Shown here: positions 24,939 through 33,474 of the stretch, piece after piece | Numbering within the stretch: the stretch's first letter is position 1 | Layout of the letters: the number at the start of each line of letters is the position of its first letter | Source of the DNA: JBBQFI01 sp038321775 | GTDB taxonomy: Bacteria > Verrucomicrobiota > Verrucomicrobiia > Chthoniobacterales > UBA10450 | DNA: 64,000 bases | Direction: 5' to 3' | NCBI GenBank assembly: GCA_038321775.1 | Contig: JBBQFI010000004.1 | Location: 186,001 to 250,000 of the forward strand | Made by a program: the position numbers and the translations under genes | The notes under the pieces: model-generated | Databases searched by the model: none | What the model was told of the DNA's origin: nothing | What the model saw: the letters and a program-made list of their open reading frames with translations, nothing else

Positions 24939-27761
24939 CTAATTTTCCACGACAAATTCTGGTGAGTTAATAACGAGATAAACAGCGGTTCGTGCGCGCT
25001 CTGTCGGATTGTTCGCCGGAATGGCTGTGATGGCGGCGATCAATCGCGTCCGCATTTGCGAAGACATTGAACCCGCCATGAGGAGCGTGTTGAGATGATC
25101 GGCAAGTTGGGTTGGATTGCTCGAGAGCGTTTGCTCGAGCGACAGATCCAGCGTGACGCGATCGCTCGACGGCCCAAGTCCGGAATAAATTCCGCCGTAG
25201 AGATAATTCGCAATCGTACTCACCGTTGTCTCCGTTGTGATTTCAAATTCCGGACTCGTTAGGCCGGCGGCTGCGATGGCACCGGCGTTAGAAAAATCGG
25301 GCGAGAAGAAATTGAAAACCGTTGGCGAATGCAGCGGGGTTTCAGCCAAGCCGGTGGCATTGCCGAACGCGAATTTCCCATCTGGCGAAGTTGCGTTAAA
25401 GGCGCGCAGCAGATTCGTTAGGCGAAGAACCGGTTCCTTCTCATGACCGGCACCCTGACCTGTCTTGGCCGATCCGCGGGCATCGTAATCTATCAAGATC
25501 GCGCGAATGACCGCGCGCAAATCTCCGCGCACGCCGTGCCCATTATTATTAAAGACGGATGATACGCGATAAAGGTAGCCAGTGCTCGGATTGCTCGTAA
25601 CGAGACGCTGAATCAATTGCCTACACACGAAGGGACCGACGTTCGGATGGTTGAAAATTGTATCGAGCGCGATTTTAAGATCCTGCTGCGACGTTTGTCC
25701 CGCGCGAATCAAGACTCCATCAAGGATTTGCTTTGCATCAGTCGAATGATGGCTCGGAACCGGAACCATCGGTTGACGATAATTTTGCGGCGCGCCGTAC
25801 CAGACTGGCGTGCCTGTTTGTGCGAAATTCCATCCCGTAAACGCGGCAGCAAGACCGAGCACGGCATCCTGGTTGTAGGTATCAAACGGAAAACCCTGGG
25901 CATCGAGCGTCAGACTGCCGTCGAGATTCAATCGATAGAGCCCGATCGAAAAAAGCTGCATGACTTCGCGCGCGTAATTCTCGTTAGGGTGCGTTCCTTT
26001 TAACGGATTGCCTTTGTCATTGTGCAACATGTCGAGATAACGTCCCATCGCCGGGTTGAGCGTGATGGCCTCCAGTAGTTGCCGGTAATTTCCAAAGGCG
26101 TCGCGCAACAGGACGTCGACGTAGGCCGACATCGCGTCGGGATGATTATTCAAACCGCCGCTGCTGGTGGAGACGACGAGCAACTCGCTCAGGGCGAATG
26201 CAACGCGCTGTCGAAGTTGATCCCGCGCGGTGATTGCGTATGTCCACCACGCTTCCATTTCCTGTGTTGTGGTCGGCGGGTTAACGCCCGAGGCATCGAG
26301 AAAGGCGAGGTGCGATGAAGTCGGCTCGGCAAATTGCTCATTCAAAAAGTTGTCGAACCCTTTTTGTTGAACCTGCGTGATCAACGAGGTCGTTGCACCA
26401 AACGTTGCTTGATTCAAAAACCGGCACGCGTCTTGTGGAGTCGGTGTGCCGGAGGCGAGTGGCGGCGGTGGTGTTGGCGTCGGAATCACTTGCGCGCCGC
26501 GTGACAAGTTGAAAAAACCGCTAATCTCGCCTGTGGGATGCGCGGCCGTATGAATGTTGAAGTAAGTCCGGCCGGATTTTATTGCGGCCACAATGTCGGC
26601 GACGCTGTTTCCACCGGTCGGGGCAAAAACCCAAATGTAGGTTCCGTTTGGTTGCGGTGTGGCGGAGTCGACATCGAAAAGAATTCCCGCCGTTCCTCCA
26701 GGATCTGCCGGACCATGGATATGGACCCCAGTGACGGGCGACGAAAGATTCGTGAAATCAAAAGAGATGATGGCCGATTTGCCGTCGGCAGCTAATCGCA
26801 ATGTCGCAGTGCCGGAACCCGTCGAAGCCGATCCGGTTTGCGGCCGCAATTGCGCGATGTAAAGCGTGGAACCATCCGCCTGTGGCGGTTGATCAAGATC
26901 GTACATCTCGATCAGGGCGATACCGGTGGTGTTGTTTACGCCGCGAGTGATTGCCGTGTAATTGCCCGGTCGCAACGTCGCCAGAATCGCAGGCTCGCGG
27001 TCGTCGTTAGGCGCGAGCGTGCTGGCCTGGATTTCCGTTTGTTGCGAACTGCGCCAATTATTATTCGAAGCCATCAGCGCACCGTTGGCGTCATGAAGTT
27101 CGAGCATTGGATCCTGCAAACGGCCGGCAAACAGCTGCCCGTTCAAACTCAGCGTCGGCCCGATCACCCGCATGAGCATGCGCTTGGAGAGATCGCCGTG
27201 AATGATGAACCCGCCGATCATGACGTTGTCATCAATCAGGACATGACCGCGCGACGATATATTTAAGAGCCGCGTCGCCGTATTCGCGCTGTCGTCATCG
27301 TAAACTTCGACCAGCCCCACACCGGTGATGCCGTTCACCCCTTTCACCACCACAGTGTATCGACCCGGGGACAAAGTCGCGATCAACGCCGCTTCGCGAT
27401 CGTTCTTCGGCGGAATTCCGCTCGCAATCAGTGCGGCCTCTTGTGAGGAGCGCCAGTTGTCGTTCGATCCGATTAATTTTCCGCTGCCGTCGTGCAGTTC
27501 GAGCATCGGATCGCTCAATGCTCCGGGGACCGGCAAAGACGGACCGATCGCACGCACGATCACCTTCTTTTGTCCGCTTCCCTTAATAATGAATCCCGCG
27601 ATGAGAACGTTGTCGCCGGTCTCGACCTTCATCCGGGTCGAGATATTGATCGCTGTTGAAATGGCAGAGACGTTGTTCGTGCCCGCCAGCAAAAACAGCA
27701 GCACCGCCGCGAGGGCAACTCCTCCTTTTTTATGGAGCGCGGTATGCTTAATTGATTTCAC
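24939..27761 (-). CDS. Large exported DUF1800/CHRD protein
   Basis: About 940 residues. I take the GTG at 27761 as the start. It gives a signal peptide (HKKGGVALAAVLLFLLAGTNNVSA) and leaves 3 bp to the divergent xseB start. The frame extends to 27947 inside xseB. The N-terminal third has two copies of a roughly 115-residue beta module (VRAIGPSLPVPGALSDPMLELHD and VIGPTLSLNGQLFAGRLQDP, each followed by NNWRSSQ). Then comes a CHRD-like domain (GVHIHGPADPGGTAGILFDV ... FNIHTAAHPTGEISG), a Pro/Thr linker and the DUF1800 body. It contains three perfect 9-mers (25256, 25415 and 27004). Confidence 0.88.
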   Translation of the reverse strand: MKSIKHTALHKKGGVALAAVLLFLLAGTNNVSAISTAINISTRMKVETGDNVLIAGFIIKGSGQKKVIVRAIGPSLPVPGALSDPMLELHDGSGKLIGSNDNWRSSQEAALIASGIPPKNDREAALIATLSPGRYTVVVKGVNGITGVGLVEVYDDDSANTATRLLNISSRGHVLIDDNVMIGGFIIHGDLSKRMLMRVIGPTLSLNGQLFAGRLQDPMLELHDANGALMASNNNWRSSQQTEIQASTLAPNDDREPAILATLRPGNYTAITRGVNNTTGIALIEMYDLDQPPQADGSTLYIAQLRPQTGSASTGSGTATLRLAADGKSAIISFDFTNLSSPVTGVHIHGPADPGGTAGILFDVDSATPQPNGTYIWVFAPTGGNSVADIVAAIKSGRTYFNIHTAAHPTGEISGFFNLSRGAQVIPTPTPPPPLASGTPTPQDACRFLNQATFGATTSLITQVQQKGFDNFLNEQFAEPTSSHLAFLDASGVNPPTTTQEMEAWWTYAITARDQLRQRVAFALSELLVVSTSSGGLNNHPDAMSAYVDVLLRDAFGNYRQLLEAITLNPAMGRYLDMLHNDKGNPLKGTHPNENYAREVMQLFSIGLYRLNLDGSLTLDAQGFPFDTYNQDAVLGLAAAFTGWNFAQTGTPVWYGAPQNYRQPMVPVPSHHSTDAKQILDGVLIRAGQTSQQDLKIALDTIFNHPNVGPFVCRQLIQRLVTSNPSTGYLYRVSSVFNNNGHGVRGDLRAVIRAILIDYDARGSAKTGQGAGHEKEPVLRLTNLLRAFNATSPDGKFAFGNATGLAETPLHSPTVFNFFSPDFSNAGAIAAAGLTSPEFEITTETTVSTIANYLYGGIYSGLGPSSDRVTLDLSLEQTLSSNPTQLADHLNTLLMAGSMSSQMRTRLIAAITAIPANNPTERARTAVYLVINSPEFVVEN

Positions 27762-27764
27762 GCG

Positions 27765-28073
27765 ATGTCGACCCAGCAGAAAAAAGGCGCTTCCGAGCCG
27801 AACTTTGAAAGCGCAATGGACCGGCTCGAAGCGATTGTTGAGCAAATGGAATCCGGCAAAATGCACCTCGAGGATCTCATCGTTAGGTATGAAGAGGGCA
27901 TGAAGTTGGTAAAAATTTGCCAGGAAAGACTTGCCAGCGCCGAGCAACGCATCGAAATCATCACCCGCAACAACGCGGGTAAACCGGTAGTGAAAAACTT
28001 CGAGCCGGCGACAGAAAGTATGCCCCCACCCGATTCAGAAAAAAAGGAAAATGACTCCGTCACCCTCTTCTAA
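27765..28073 (+). CDS. xseB: Exodeoxyribonuclease VII small subunit
   Basis: 102 residues. NFESAMDRLEAIVEQMESGKMHLEDLIVRYEEGMKLVKICQERLASAEQRI is the XseB signature. It partners XseA in degrading single-stranded DNA. The typical length is 70-85 residues, and here a Pro/Glu/Lys-rich tail adds about 25. It overlaps dxs by 23 bp, and xseB-dxs linkage is common. xseA is not in the window. It contains a one-mismatch 9-mer at 27880-27888. Confidence 0.93.
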   Translation: MSTQQKKGASEPNFESAMDRLEAIVEQMESGKMHLEDLIVRYEEGMKLVKICQERLASAEQRIEIITRNNAGKPVVKNFEPATESMPPPDSEKKENDSVTLF

Positions 28074-29985
28074 GACACCCGAGCCGGCTTCGAGGTTACT
28101 CGATAAAATTACTTCACCGGCCGATGTGAAAGCGTTGCCGGAAGAAGATCTCCCGCAGCTCGCCCAGGAGGTGCGTGACGAACTCATCAATGTCCTCTCG
28201 CAAACCGGTGGTCATCTTGGACCGAACCTCGGAGTGGTCGAACTGACGATTGCGCTTCATCGCGTCTTCACCACGCCGAAGGACAAATTCGTTTTTGACG
28301 TCAGCCATCAGGGCTACGTCCACAAAATGTTCACCGGTCGTCTCGATCGCATTCACACCATGCGCCAATACGAGGGACTAAACGGCTTTCTCCTGCGAAC
28401 GGAGAGCGAACACGATTGCTACGGCGCTGGTCATGCGGGAACGGCGCTTTCCGCTGGATTAGGCATGGCGGTCGGTCGCGATCTGCGCGGAACGAATGAA
28501 GACGTTGTTGTCGTAGCGGGCGACGCGGCGTTGACCTGCGGGATTAGTTACGAAGCGCTCAATAACGCGAAGTCGCAGACAAAACGTTTCATCGTTGTCT
28601 TGAACGACAACGAATGGTCGATCGCGAAAAACGTCGGCGCGATCGCGTCGTATTTAAACAACATCGTGACCAATCCGACTTACGGATATCTGCACGAAAA
28701 AGCGGGCCAGTTCATCAGGACGATTGCCGGCAAGACCGCGCTGCAGCTGGCGCACAAGGTCGAAGAAGGCGTTAAAAATCTTCTCGTCCCGAGCGTAATT
28801 TTTGAAGAACTCGGACTTCGCTACTACGGCCCGATCGATGGACACGATATTCCTCTGCTCATTCGCACATTTGAATTTTTGAAAACGCAGGACGAGCCGG
28901 TCCTGCTTCACATCCTGACAAAAAAAGGCAAAGGCTACGAACCCGCGATCGCGAAGCCGGACAAATTTCACGGCCTCGGAAAATACACGGTCGAGAGCGG
29001 CGAAACCGCGTCCTCGCCGACTCCGACTTACTCCGAGATCATTGGCAACACGCTTGCGAAATTCGCGACCGACAACCGCAAGATCGTCGCCATCACCGGA
29101 GCGATGCCCAGCGGAACCGGCTTGGGATTTTTCCAAAAGGAACATCCCGATCGCTACTTCGATGTCGGCATCGCGGAAGAACATGCCGCGCTTTTCGCAT
29201 GCGGATTGGCCACGCAGGGACTGAAACCGTTCCTGACGATCTATTCCACCTTCATGCAGCGCGCCTACGACATGATCATTCACGATATCGCGCTGCAGAA
29301 TCTCAACGTCGCGCTTTGCATGGATCGCGCGGGCTTGAGCGGCGACGACGGGCCGACGCATCACGGGCTTTTCGACATCGGTTATCTGCGACACGTGCCC
29401 AACATCGTGCACATGCAACCGAAGGATGAAGACGAATTCGTCGACATGCTTTGGACAATGGCGAATTACAATTCCGGTCCGATCGCCGTTCGTTATCCGC
29501 GCGGCGCAGGCACCGGTGCGAAACCAAAAGAATCACCGAAACTGCTAGAGATCGGGAAAGCCGAAGTCGTGCAACACGGCCGCGACGTTGCCATCTTCGG
29601 ACTCGGCAACATGTTTGAGATGGCCGAGGAAGCCGCGAAGAAACTGCAAGAGCTGGGCTTTTCCGTCGCGCTGATCAATCCGCGCTGGATCAAGCCGCTC
29701 GACACCGGCACGCTCGAATTTTTCGCGCGCAGTGTAGAAGCGATCTGCACGCTCGAAGACCACGTGCTCTACAACGGTTTTGGTTGCGCTGTCATGGAAC
29801 ATTTGCACAGCAATCAGATTAACACCCCGGTAGTTCGCATCGGTTGGCCCGATCAATTCATCGAGCACGGCAGCATTCCGGTGTTGCGCAAGAAGCACGG
29901 CCTCACCGCCGACGCGCTCGTGGAAAAGGTTCTGCCGTTCTTGAAGCGCAAGAACACCGCCGGCGCGCATTCAAGCGCAGCCTGA
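28051..29985 (+). CDS. dxs: 1-deoxy-D-xylulose-5-phosphate synthase
   Basis: 644 residues, standard. It has GGHLGPNLGVVELTIALH, the thiamine-diphosphate region GDAALTCGISYEALNNAK, and pyrimidine domain HDCYGAGHAGTALSAGLG. C-terminal GIAEEHAALFACGLATQGLKP and YPRG complete it. It makes DXP from pyruvate and glyceraldehyde-3-phosphate, the first MEP-pathway step. Its stop codon (29983-29985) lies inside GCCTGAT, a decayed core box of the attC site that ends the cassette array, so the array abuts dxs directly. Confidence 0.97.
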   Translation: MTPSPSSKTPEPASRLLDKITSPADVKALPEEDLPQLAQEVRDELINVLSQTGGHLGPNLGVVELTIALHRVFTTPKDKFVFDVSHQGYVHKMFTGRLDRIHTMRQYEGLNGFLLRTESEHDCYGAGHAGTALSAGLGMAVGRDLRGTNEDVVVVAGDAALTCGISYEALNNAKSQTKRFIVVLNDNEWSIAKNVGAIASYLNNIVTNPTYGYLHEKAGQFIRTIAGKTALQLAHKVEEGVKNLLVPSVIFEELGLRYYGPIDGHDIPLLIRTFEFLKTQDEPVLLHILTKKGKGYEPAIAKPDKFHGLGKYTVESGETASSPTPTYSEIIGNTLAKFATDNRKIVAITGAMPSGTGLGFFQKEHPDRYFDVGIAEEHAALFACGLATQGLKPFLTIYSTFMQRAYDMIIHDIALQNLNVALCMDRAGLSGDDGPTHHGLFDIGYLRHVPNIVHMQPKDEDEFVDMLWTMANYNSGPIAVRYPRGAGTGAKPKESPKLLEIGKAEVVQHGRDVAIFGLGNMFEMAEEAAKKLQELGFSVALINPRWIKPLDTGTLEFFARSVEAICTLEDHVLYNGFGCAVMEHLHSNQINTPVVRIGWPDQFIEHGSIPVLRKKHGLTADALVEKVLPFLKRKNTAGAHSSAA

Positions 29986-30082
29986 TCGGAAGTCCGCCAT
30001 CAAGAAATCCGCGGCTTCGATTTCTGCTTTAGCCTTTCTACTGTTTCCCGTATTCGGCGGTCGGCTGGATCGTTGGTTAGGC
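29980..30082 (-). repeat. Terminal attC site of the cassette array (next to dxs)
   Basis: The box GTTAGGC (30076-30082) lies just beyond the stop of the adjacent cassette gene. The opposite end is GCCTGAT (29980-29986), two mismatches from GCCTAAC. The length is 103 bp. The arm before GTTAGGC (CGGCGG, CGGCTGGATCG, TGGTTAGGC) matches the other attC sites. This is the distal array end and the outer box looks decayed. Confidence 0.72.
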
Positions 30083-30090
30083 GCCGCCGC

Positions 30091-30606
30091 TCAATCACGA
30101 GTGATTTCGAACTCCTGTTTGCAAACGATAGAGCCTCTAAATCTCACTTCGAGTGTCCAGGTCCCCGGAACGAGTTCGTAGTCCCGGGTGAATCCGAAGC
30201 CCATGAACGAAGCAAAAGTGTTTGCGCTTCGGCTCCCCTTGACGCCAACCGTCGCTTTGCGCTCCTCGCTCCGTTTCACGGTCCCATCGGGAAGATGCAG
30301 CCCGGGCGATCTCGTCACATGGGTCAGCTCGATCTCTCCTGCGCCCGCCGGCACCCGGACTTGGTAGAAAATCCCGAACCAAGTGCCCATCTTTGCAGGG
30401 ATTCGCGTTGTGGAGCGCAGAAGTTCAGGCTGCTGAAGGAACTCACGCGAGACTCTATTCGGCGTCGACGACGTGCGAACGTCTCTGTGCTCGACCGGCA
30501 CGTTCACAACACCAAATCCGGTTATCTTGCCCGTGATTCTATCGTCCGAGTTCGCTAAAATGCACGGTATGGTCAGGAGGAGCGCGGCAAAAATGTATTT
30601 GAGCAT
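30091..30606 (-). CDS. Cassette gene: exported DUF3859-like protein
   Basis: 171 residues with a signal peptide (MLKYIFAALLLTIPCILA). The body is beta-rich: GKITGFGVVNV, TWFGIFYQVRVPAGAGEIELTHVTRSPGLHLPDG and a C-terminal YELVPGTWTLEVRFRGSIVCKQEFEI. This resembles DUF3859 (family call by eye). It is probably periplasmic. The stop is 9 bp from the attC core box at 30076-30082. The start is 22 bp from the next box. That is the usual cassette geometry with almost no spacer. Confidence 0.72.
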   Translation of the reverse strand: MLKYIFAALLLTIPCILANSDDRITGKITGFGVVNVPVEHRDVRTSSTPNRVSREFLQQPELLRSTTRIPAKMGTWFGIFYQVRVPAGAGEIELTHVTRSPGLHLPDGTVKRSEERKATVGVKGSRSANTFASFMGFGFTRDYELVPGTWTLEVRFRGSIVCKQEFEITRD

Positions 30607-30627
30607 GGCCGAGTGTCGATTCGAAAG

Positions 30628-30745
30628 TCCTAACGAGAAACAAGATCAGCCACCGCTCTCCTCGCGAGTCTCATTTGTCCTTTTTACTTTCTAATTTCAC
30701 TTTTCAACTTCTCTTCCGGCGGCTCGCTGCATCGCGTGGTTAGGC
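30628..30745 (-). repeat. attC site 2 of the cassette array
   Basis: TCCTAAC (30628-30634) and GTTAGGC (30739-30745) bound a 118-bp imperfect palindrome. After the first box comes GAGAAACAAGATCAGCCACC, shared with the other sites. The other arm reads CGGCGG, CTCGCTGCATCGCG, TGGTTAGGC. The centre is pyrimidine-rich. On the minus strand it reads RYYYAAC to GTTRRRY in the same direction as the genes. Confidence 0.85.
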
Positions 30746-30749
30746 GATT

Positions 30750-31187
30750 TCACAGATATTTCACAATGTGATCTTCGGCGTCGAAGAAGACCAGAGATCT
30801 GCGACAACGCTCGACTGTGACTATGGTGGGATAGGAAACCGGCGGCCTTGGACGGGAACCTGAGAGCGCTGAACTGTAAATCTCGCGCCATGAGATGCGC
30901 CAGCGTCCATTAGTAGGCTCAATAAAAAGGTAAGCCGCGATTCCTGAATCCAAATCTTGGAATATTATTTCTACGAAGCCGCGCCGCTTTTGCGTCCAGT
31001 GAGCCCACACAAAATCTCGCAGCCGCTGAACATCGGCGGGTTGCGCTACGCCGACAGGAGCATGATAGACGCCGCCATCGTCATAGGTACGAAGATCGCG
31101 GCCTTCGGCGGCCGCGGGAGGAGGCTGCTCTGTCGCTACTGCTAATCCGCCAAGGAATACTGCAAATAAATAGACAAAGCGCTGCAT
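30750..31187 (-). CDS. Cassette gene: secreted protein of unknown function
   Basis: About 146 residues from the ATG at 31187 (MQRFVYLFAVFLGGLAVA, a signal peptide). A longer start at 31211 would lie inside the attC box, so I reject it. The mature part starts with a Pro/Ala-rich stretch. It has no motif I recognise beyond WAHWTQKRRGFVEIIFQDLD and SYPTIVTVERCRRSLVFF. The stop is about 5 bp from attC 2 and the start is 3 bp from attC 3, a compact cassette. Confidence 0.75.
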   Translation of the reverse strand: MQRFVYLFAVFLGGLAVATEQPPPAAAEGRDLRTYDDGGVYHAPVGVAQPADVQRLRDFVWAHWTQKRRGFVEIIFQDLDSGIAAYLFIEPTNGRWRISWREIYSSALSGSRPRPPVSYPTIVTVERCRRSLVFFDAEDHIVKYL

Positions 31188-31189
31188 TG

Positions 31190-31305
31190 GCCTAACGAGA
31201 CACAAGATCAACCACCCCTCTCTGCGGCGAGTCTCATTTGTCCTTTCTACTTTCTAATTTCACCTTTTTTACTTCTCTTCCGAGGTTGGGGGCATCTGGT
31301 TAGGC
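31190..31305 (-). repeat. attC site 3 of the cassette array
   Basis: A 116-bp site with GCCTAAC (31190-31196) and GTTAGGC (31299-31305), perfectly complementary 7-bp core boxes. GACACAAGATCAACCACC follows the first box and GGCATCTGGTTAGGC ends it. The first box is part of a perfect GCCTAACGA. Confidence 0.88.
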
Positions 31306-31761
31306 CTTGGTGTTCTCGACGTCCTCCGCACTCGATGCCGGCTCAGCCGCAGAAAGCGCACTGATTGTCACGTAGTAACCGTCCGGGTCCCGGAGTGAGA
31401 ACTCCCATGTTTGACTGTTCGGGTTCAGGTGAGGCTCTTCTTCAAACCGAGTGACGAGAGCGCGTGCTCTCTTCAAAGCCTCATCGTAGTCGTCGACGCG
31501 GAAGAATAAGAGGAGCCCGTTGCCGGGAGACGCCTTGTCCGGGCTCATCAAGGGCGGATGGTGATGCGCAGGTCTCATGATTCCTTTCTTTGGAGAATCA
31601 GCCCACTGATGGAGGCAGAGCAACACGGTTCCATCCGTATCTAGGATCTGACCAAAGTCGTCATGGCTCGGAGCCGTCTCCGGCTGGCCGAAGAGCGACT
31701 GGTACCATTTGAAGCTGGCGGCTACGTCGCGTACCCCGATGATCGTCCATATGCGCTTCAT
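31300..31761 (-). CDS. Cassette gene: VOC/glyoxalase-family protein
   Basis: 153 residues. Start TIIGVRDVAASFKWYQSLFG, middle LLLFFRVDDYDEALKRARAL and end WEFSLRDPDGYYVTISAL are the glyoxalase/bleomycin-resistance (VOC) pattern with a full-length fold of about 125 residues and an Ala/Glu tail. Such cassette proteins may bind or modify toxic small molecules (bleomycin, fosfomycin, methylglyoxal). I cannot pick one. The start is 9 bp from attC 4. The stop codon overlaps the attC 3 box at 31299-31305. Confidence 0.82.
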   Translation of the reverse strand: MKRIWTIIGVRDVAASFKWYQSLFGQPETAPSHDDFGQILDTDGTVLLCLHQWADSPKKGIMRPAHHHPPLMSPDKASPGNGLLLFFRVDDYDEALKRARALVTRFEEEPHLNPNSQTWEFSLRDPDGYYVTISALSAAEPASSAEDVENTKA

Positions 31762-31770
31762 CGCATTTCG

Positions 31771-31876
31771 ACCTAACGAGAAACAAAATCAGCGAGAGCG
31801 GACTTTCTCATATCTTTTCTACTTTTTAATTTCGCCTTTCAACTTCTCTTCCGCGGATCGCTGCGCCTAGTTAGGC
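31771..31876 (-). repeat. attC site 4 of the cassette array
   Basis: A 106-bp site with ACCTAAC (31771-31777) and GTTAGGC (31870-31876). GAGAAACAAAATCAGCGAGA follows the first box and GCTGCGCCTAGTTAGGC ends it. The pyrimidine-rich centre and arms match the sister sites. Confidence 0.85.
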
Positions 31877-32678
31877 AGGGTATGCAAACCACTCAGTGTG
31901 ATTTCCAGCAAAGGATTCACACTCGTAATCCAAGCTCCGCAGGAATCGCTGCGCTTCGCGCGACTGCAGCCCGAGTCGTTGCATCTTATCGGGATTCTCC
32001 TCGAAATAGATGGCCTTTATCTTCTTCGTCTTTAGTAATCGTTCGCACCCGAATAACACTAGAGTGTCCGCCCCTTCGGTGTCGATCTTCAGCACGGCAA
32101 TCTCCCTGTCTGGCAGTTGCTCGTCGAGCCGCACCATAGGAACGAAGATGCCGTTTTCAGGCTCCCCGGGGAGCGAGGCCTCCCCACCCACTTTGTTCGA
32201 CCGGTCCGGTATCGAAGCGCACCGGTCCGTCGCGATCGCCCGCCGCTTTCGCAATTACGGTGACGCGATCCTCACAGAGGTTTTGTCTGATATTATTCAG
32301 TAGGAGGGAGACGTTTCGAGGCGAAGCTTCGAATGCGACGACTCTGCCGGAACGGCTCAGTCCGACCCAAAGAAGGGCGAAATATCCCATGTTCGCGCCC
32401 ACGTCGACAAAGAGACCACCTCCAGCCGCGCATTCAGCAATCTTCTTCGTTAGCGTCCACTCATAAAAGCCCATGAAGGCAATGCTACCTGAGATTTCAT
32501 CGCCTGGAATGAGATCGTGCATCGTAATCGCCGGGCATGCTGAGAGCCGTGCTCTCTTGAAAAGACCGTGCCACTCCGCTTGCCGACGACGATAGCGCCT
32601 GAAGTAAATCCACTGCCGAAGCTGGGCCGGTAAAATTGTCAGGAGGAAAGGCCGTTTCATTCGCCTAACGAGACTCAA
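31871..32678 (-). pseudogene. Cassette gene: FkbM-type methyltransferase, frameshifted
   Basis: Two minus frames join into one protein. The first (32678 down to about 32170) gives FVDVGANMGYFALLWVGLSRSGRVVAFEASPRN, the SAM-binding start of FkbM methyltransferases. The second (to 31871) gives VLKIDTEGADTLVLFGCERLL and IYFEENP, its C-terminal half. The joint is at a CCCCGGGG/CCTCCCC run near 32165-32185 and needs a single-base change. Without it the protein would be about 265 residues and complete. It is either a sequencing/assembly error or a recent inactivation. The stop lies at attC 4. The start at 32678 overlaps attC 5; a start a little later (MKRPFLL) is more likely. Confidence 0.78.
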
Positions 32679-32807
32679 GATCAGCGCCCGCTCTCCACGG
32701 CGAGTCTGCGACTGACGAAAGCGAGGTTTTGCGTTTCATAATTCTTAATTCATCCTTCTGCCTTAGCCGCACATCGGCCAGCGGTTCGCTGCATCGCCTG
32801 GTCAGAC
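32663..32807 (-). repeat. attC site 5 of the cassette array
   Basis: A 145-bp site with a perfect GCCTAACGA (32663-32671) at one end and a diverged GTCAGAC (32801-32807) at the other. GAGACTCAAGATCAGCGCC follows the first box. The other arm has CAGCGGTTCGCTGCATCGCCTGG. Confidence 0.78.
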
Positions 32808-32810
32808 AGA

Positions 32811-33191
32811 TTACGGAGCAAAAGGTATAATCTCAATTTCGTGTGCTGAAGTCTCTTGCTGCATTCGAGCAGGAATTCGATGAGCGCGTAGTGCTCCGAC
32901 GACGCGTTCTAAATCAGAACTATATACGACGCACGAATCAGTCTTGCGATACACCGAAATAAGGTCTCGATCGTGCCGGTATGCCACCAAAAGATGGCTC
33001 TGCGACGATTGCGAAGGGGGCACAGCTATCTCAGCGTAACCCGCGGCAAGAGCGAAGTCGCGAACGACACGGATAAGCGCTCGGCAACCATCCCGCTGCT
33101 CTCCAATGGAGCTAATAACGTTTTCTGTGCGAGGAACGTAGATCGAACACGCAGCAATCGATACGGCAGCAATAAGCAACAGCACTCTCAT
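32811..33191 (-). CDS. Cassette gene: small lipoprotein of unknown function
   Basis: 126 residues. N-terminal MRVLLLIAAVSIAACS is a lipobox-type signal (cleavage before Cys15), so it is probably membrane-anchored. The body is small, mixed alpha/beta, with no known motif. Its stop is 4 bp from attC 5 and its start is 4 bp from attC 6, standard cassette packing. Confidence 0.72.
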   Translation of the reverse strand: MRVLLLIAAVSIAACSIYVPRTENVISSIGEQRDGCRALIRVVRDFALAAGYAEIAVPPSQSSQSHLLVAYRHDRDLISVYRKTDSCVVYSSDLERVVGALRAHRIPARMQQETSAHEIEIIPFAP

Positions 33192-33194
33192 GCG

Positions 33195-33442
33195 GCTTAA
33201 CGAGACACAAGATCAGCGACCGCGCGAATGGACGGGAGTGGCAAGCCATGACATAGACGGCAAGCCCGGAGGGTGAACGAGTGCGCGAGTGAATCAATGA
33301 GAAATGATCTTCGCATGCTCAGAGCGGCGAAACTTCAGATGAGCGATTGCTGCTCTGCGTCGCGCTCAGCTTTGGCTTTCTTGAAATTTAAATTCAATCC
33401 CACACCAGGGTCTCAGCTTGGTGTCTACCTCACCTGTTAGAT
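33195..33442 (-). repeat. Long attC-like interval 6 of the cassette array
   Basis: GCTTAAC (33195-33201) and GTTAGAT (33436-33442) have the right orientation for an attC, and GAGACACAAGATCAGCGACC follows the first box as in the other sites. At 248 bp it is about twice the usual length, so it may hold an insertion or two fused partial sites. The middle has no gene I can support. Confidence 0.55.
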
Positions 33443-33474
33443 CAGTGTCGAAAGAGGCGCAACGGGGGGCAAAA

